This document shows positions 4,619-5,186 of a DNA stretch of 5,186 nt, one piece after another. The notes under the pieces were generated by a model. It was given only the letters and a program-made list of their open reading frames with translations. It made no database searches and was not told where the DNA came from. Location: contig CALKCV010000457.1 in assembly GCA_938083405.1 (NCBI GenBank), positions 1 to 5,186 on the forward strand. Direction: 5' to 3'. How positions within the stretch are numbered: the first letter of the stretch is position 1; every line of letters begins with the position of its first letter. A program made the position numbers and the translations under genes. The stretch is from an uncultured Microcoleaceae cyanobacterium. GTDB lineage: Bacteria > Cyanobacteriota > Cyanobacteriia > Cyanobacteriales > Microcoleaceae.

Positions 4619-5167
4619 TTAACAACCCTTTTTTGTGCCGTCGGGCAAGATGGCATCGCATAAATCTGCTCGTTCTAATTTCGCTTGACTTAGATTTGCA
4701 TTTGACAAATTAGCGCCATTTAATCGAGCTTCTTCGAGGTAAGCGCTATACAAATCTGCCCAAGACAAATCGGCATCTATTAAATTAGCTTCCCTGAGAG
4801 TTGTACCGTGCAAAATAGCACCGCTGAGATTGGCTCCAGAGAGGTTCGCTTCGATCATATTTGCGCCGCTAAGAAGAGCTCCTCTTAAATTAGCACCGGC
4901 TAAATTTGCTTTTTCTAAATTTGCTCCCACGAGGTCAACTTCGCTCAAATCTTCGCCGCTTAAATCTGCTTCTCTTAAGTCGCACATTTGACATTGATAA
5001 GTATTTAATAATCGTTCGACATTTTCGAGTCTTTTTTGTTGTTTTGAAGATGATTTGGCTAATACTGGCATTGATAAACAAAAAATTGTTAATACAATAA
5101 TTGCCCAGTTAACGCTTAGTTTTAACTGGGTTAGTTTTTGGTGATTATTGATTTTTGTCTGCATCAT
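4619..5167 (-). CDS. Secreted pentapeptide-repeat protein
   Basis: This 182-aa protein is almost wholly a pentapeptide-repeat, right-handed quadrilateral beta-helix of the A(D/N)LXX type. The N-terminus (1-37) is a Sec signal peptide: basic n-region with K11 and K16, hydrophobic core 19-33, likely cleavage after VLA (35-37). A short helical linker (38-57) leads to CQMC (59-62). From L64 to L174 the central hydrophobic residue falls every fifth position without a break (23 positions, about 5.5 turns of the helix). Only M104 is not Leu. The end, LPDGTKKGC (174-182), is a familiar closing sequence for such domains. Four cysteines (59, 62, 170, 182) cap the two ends and could form disulfides after export. 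ATG codons occur at 5167 and 5164; either may be used. The molecular role of such periplasmic repeat proteins is generally unknown. Confidence 0.92.
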   Translation of the reverse strand: MMQTKINNHQKLTQLKLSVNWAIIVLTIFCLSMPVLAKSSSKQQKRLENVERLLNTYQCQMCDLREADLSGEDLSEVDLVGANLEKANLAGANLRGALLSGANMIEANLSGANLSGAILHGTTLREANLIDADLSWADLYSAYLEEARLNGANLSNANLSQAKLERADLCDAILPDGTKKGC

Positions 5168-5186
5168 TTTTCGGGCAAATAAGTTC

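Noticed and set aside
4906..5100. Plus-strand 64-codon frame opposite the pentapeptide-repeat gene
   Set aside because: A Leu-rich shadow caused by the repeat's regular codons on the other strand.

Overview
The window reads as ordinary chromosomal DNA from a cyanobacterium, probably a filamentous one. The best sign is the HIP1 octamer GCGATCGC, which occurs seven times in 5.2 kb (282, 1061, 1402, 2286, 2532, 3036, 4306). Other signs are tandem heptanucleotide repeats, an exported pentapeptide-repeat protein and a small protein of a type I associate with cyanobacteria. The species cannot be named from this.

Layout, left to right. On the minus strand, hisH (594-1241, histidine biosynthesis) is followed by rsmD (1-475, 16S rRNA methyltransferase, cut by the window edge). 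The 118-bp gap between them holds a long imperfect palindrome. hisH has a near-consensus promoter at 1278-1306. The gap 1242-1570 holds that promoter and two hairpin-forming repeats, but no gene. A divergent ArsB-type arsenite permease lies at 1571-2863 on the minus strand.

The most interesting part is a self-contained minus-strand transcription unit between about 3800 and 3060. It has a strong promoter (3808-3836), then a c-di-AMP (ydaO-yuaA type) riboswitch (about 3586-3787), then a candidate expression-platform hairpin (3543-3591). A single 111-codon gene for an unrecognised small membrane protein (3144-3479) follows, and a terminator (3061-3105) closes the unit. The natural reading is a small membrane protein whose synthesis responds to c-di-AMP, the second messenger of potassium, osmotic and cell-wall balance.

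To the right, 3880-4036 holds nested inverted repeats ending in a T-tract and may encode a small plus-strand RNA. A seven-unit heptamer repeat follows (4095-4143). A perfect TGTGA-N6-TCACA site for a CRP-type cAMP receptor protein (4211-4226) and a leader hairpin precede a 75-aa conserved-type protein (4382-4609, plus). Nine bases beyond it, a convergent gene (4619-5167, minus) encodes a secreted protein that is almost entirely an unbroken pentapeptide-repeat helix.

Apart from hisH-rsmD, the genes show no operon logic linking them. The c-di-AMP riboswitch and the CRP-like site suggest nucleotide-messenger control at two neighbouring loci.
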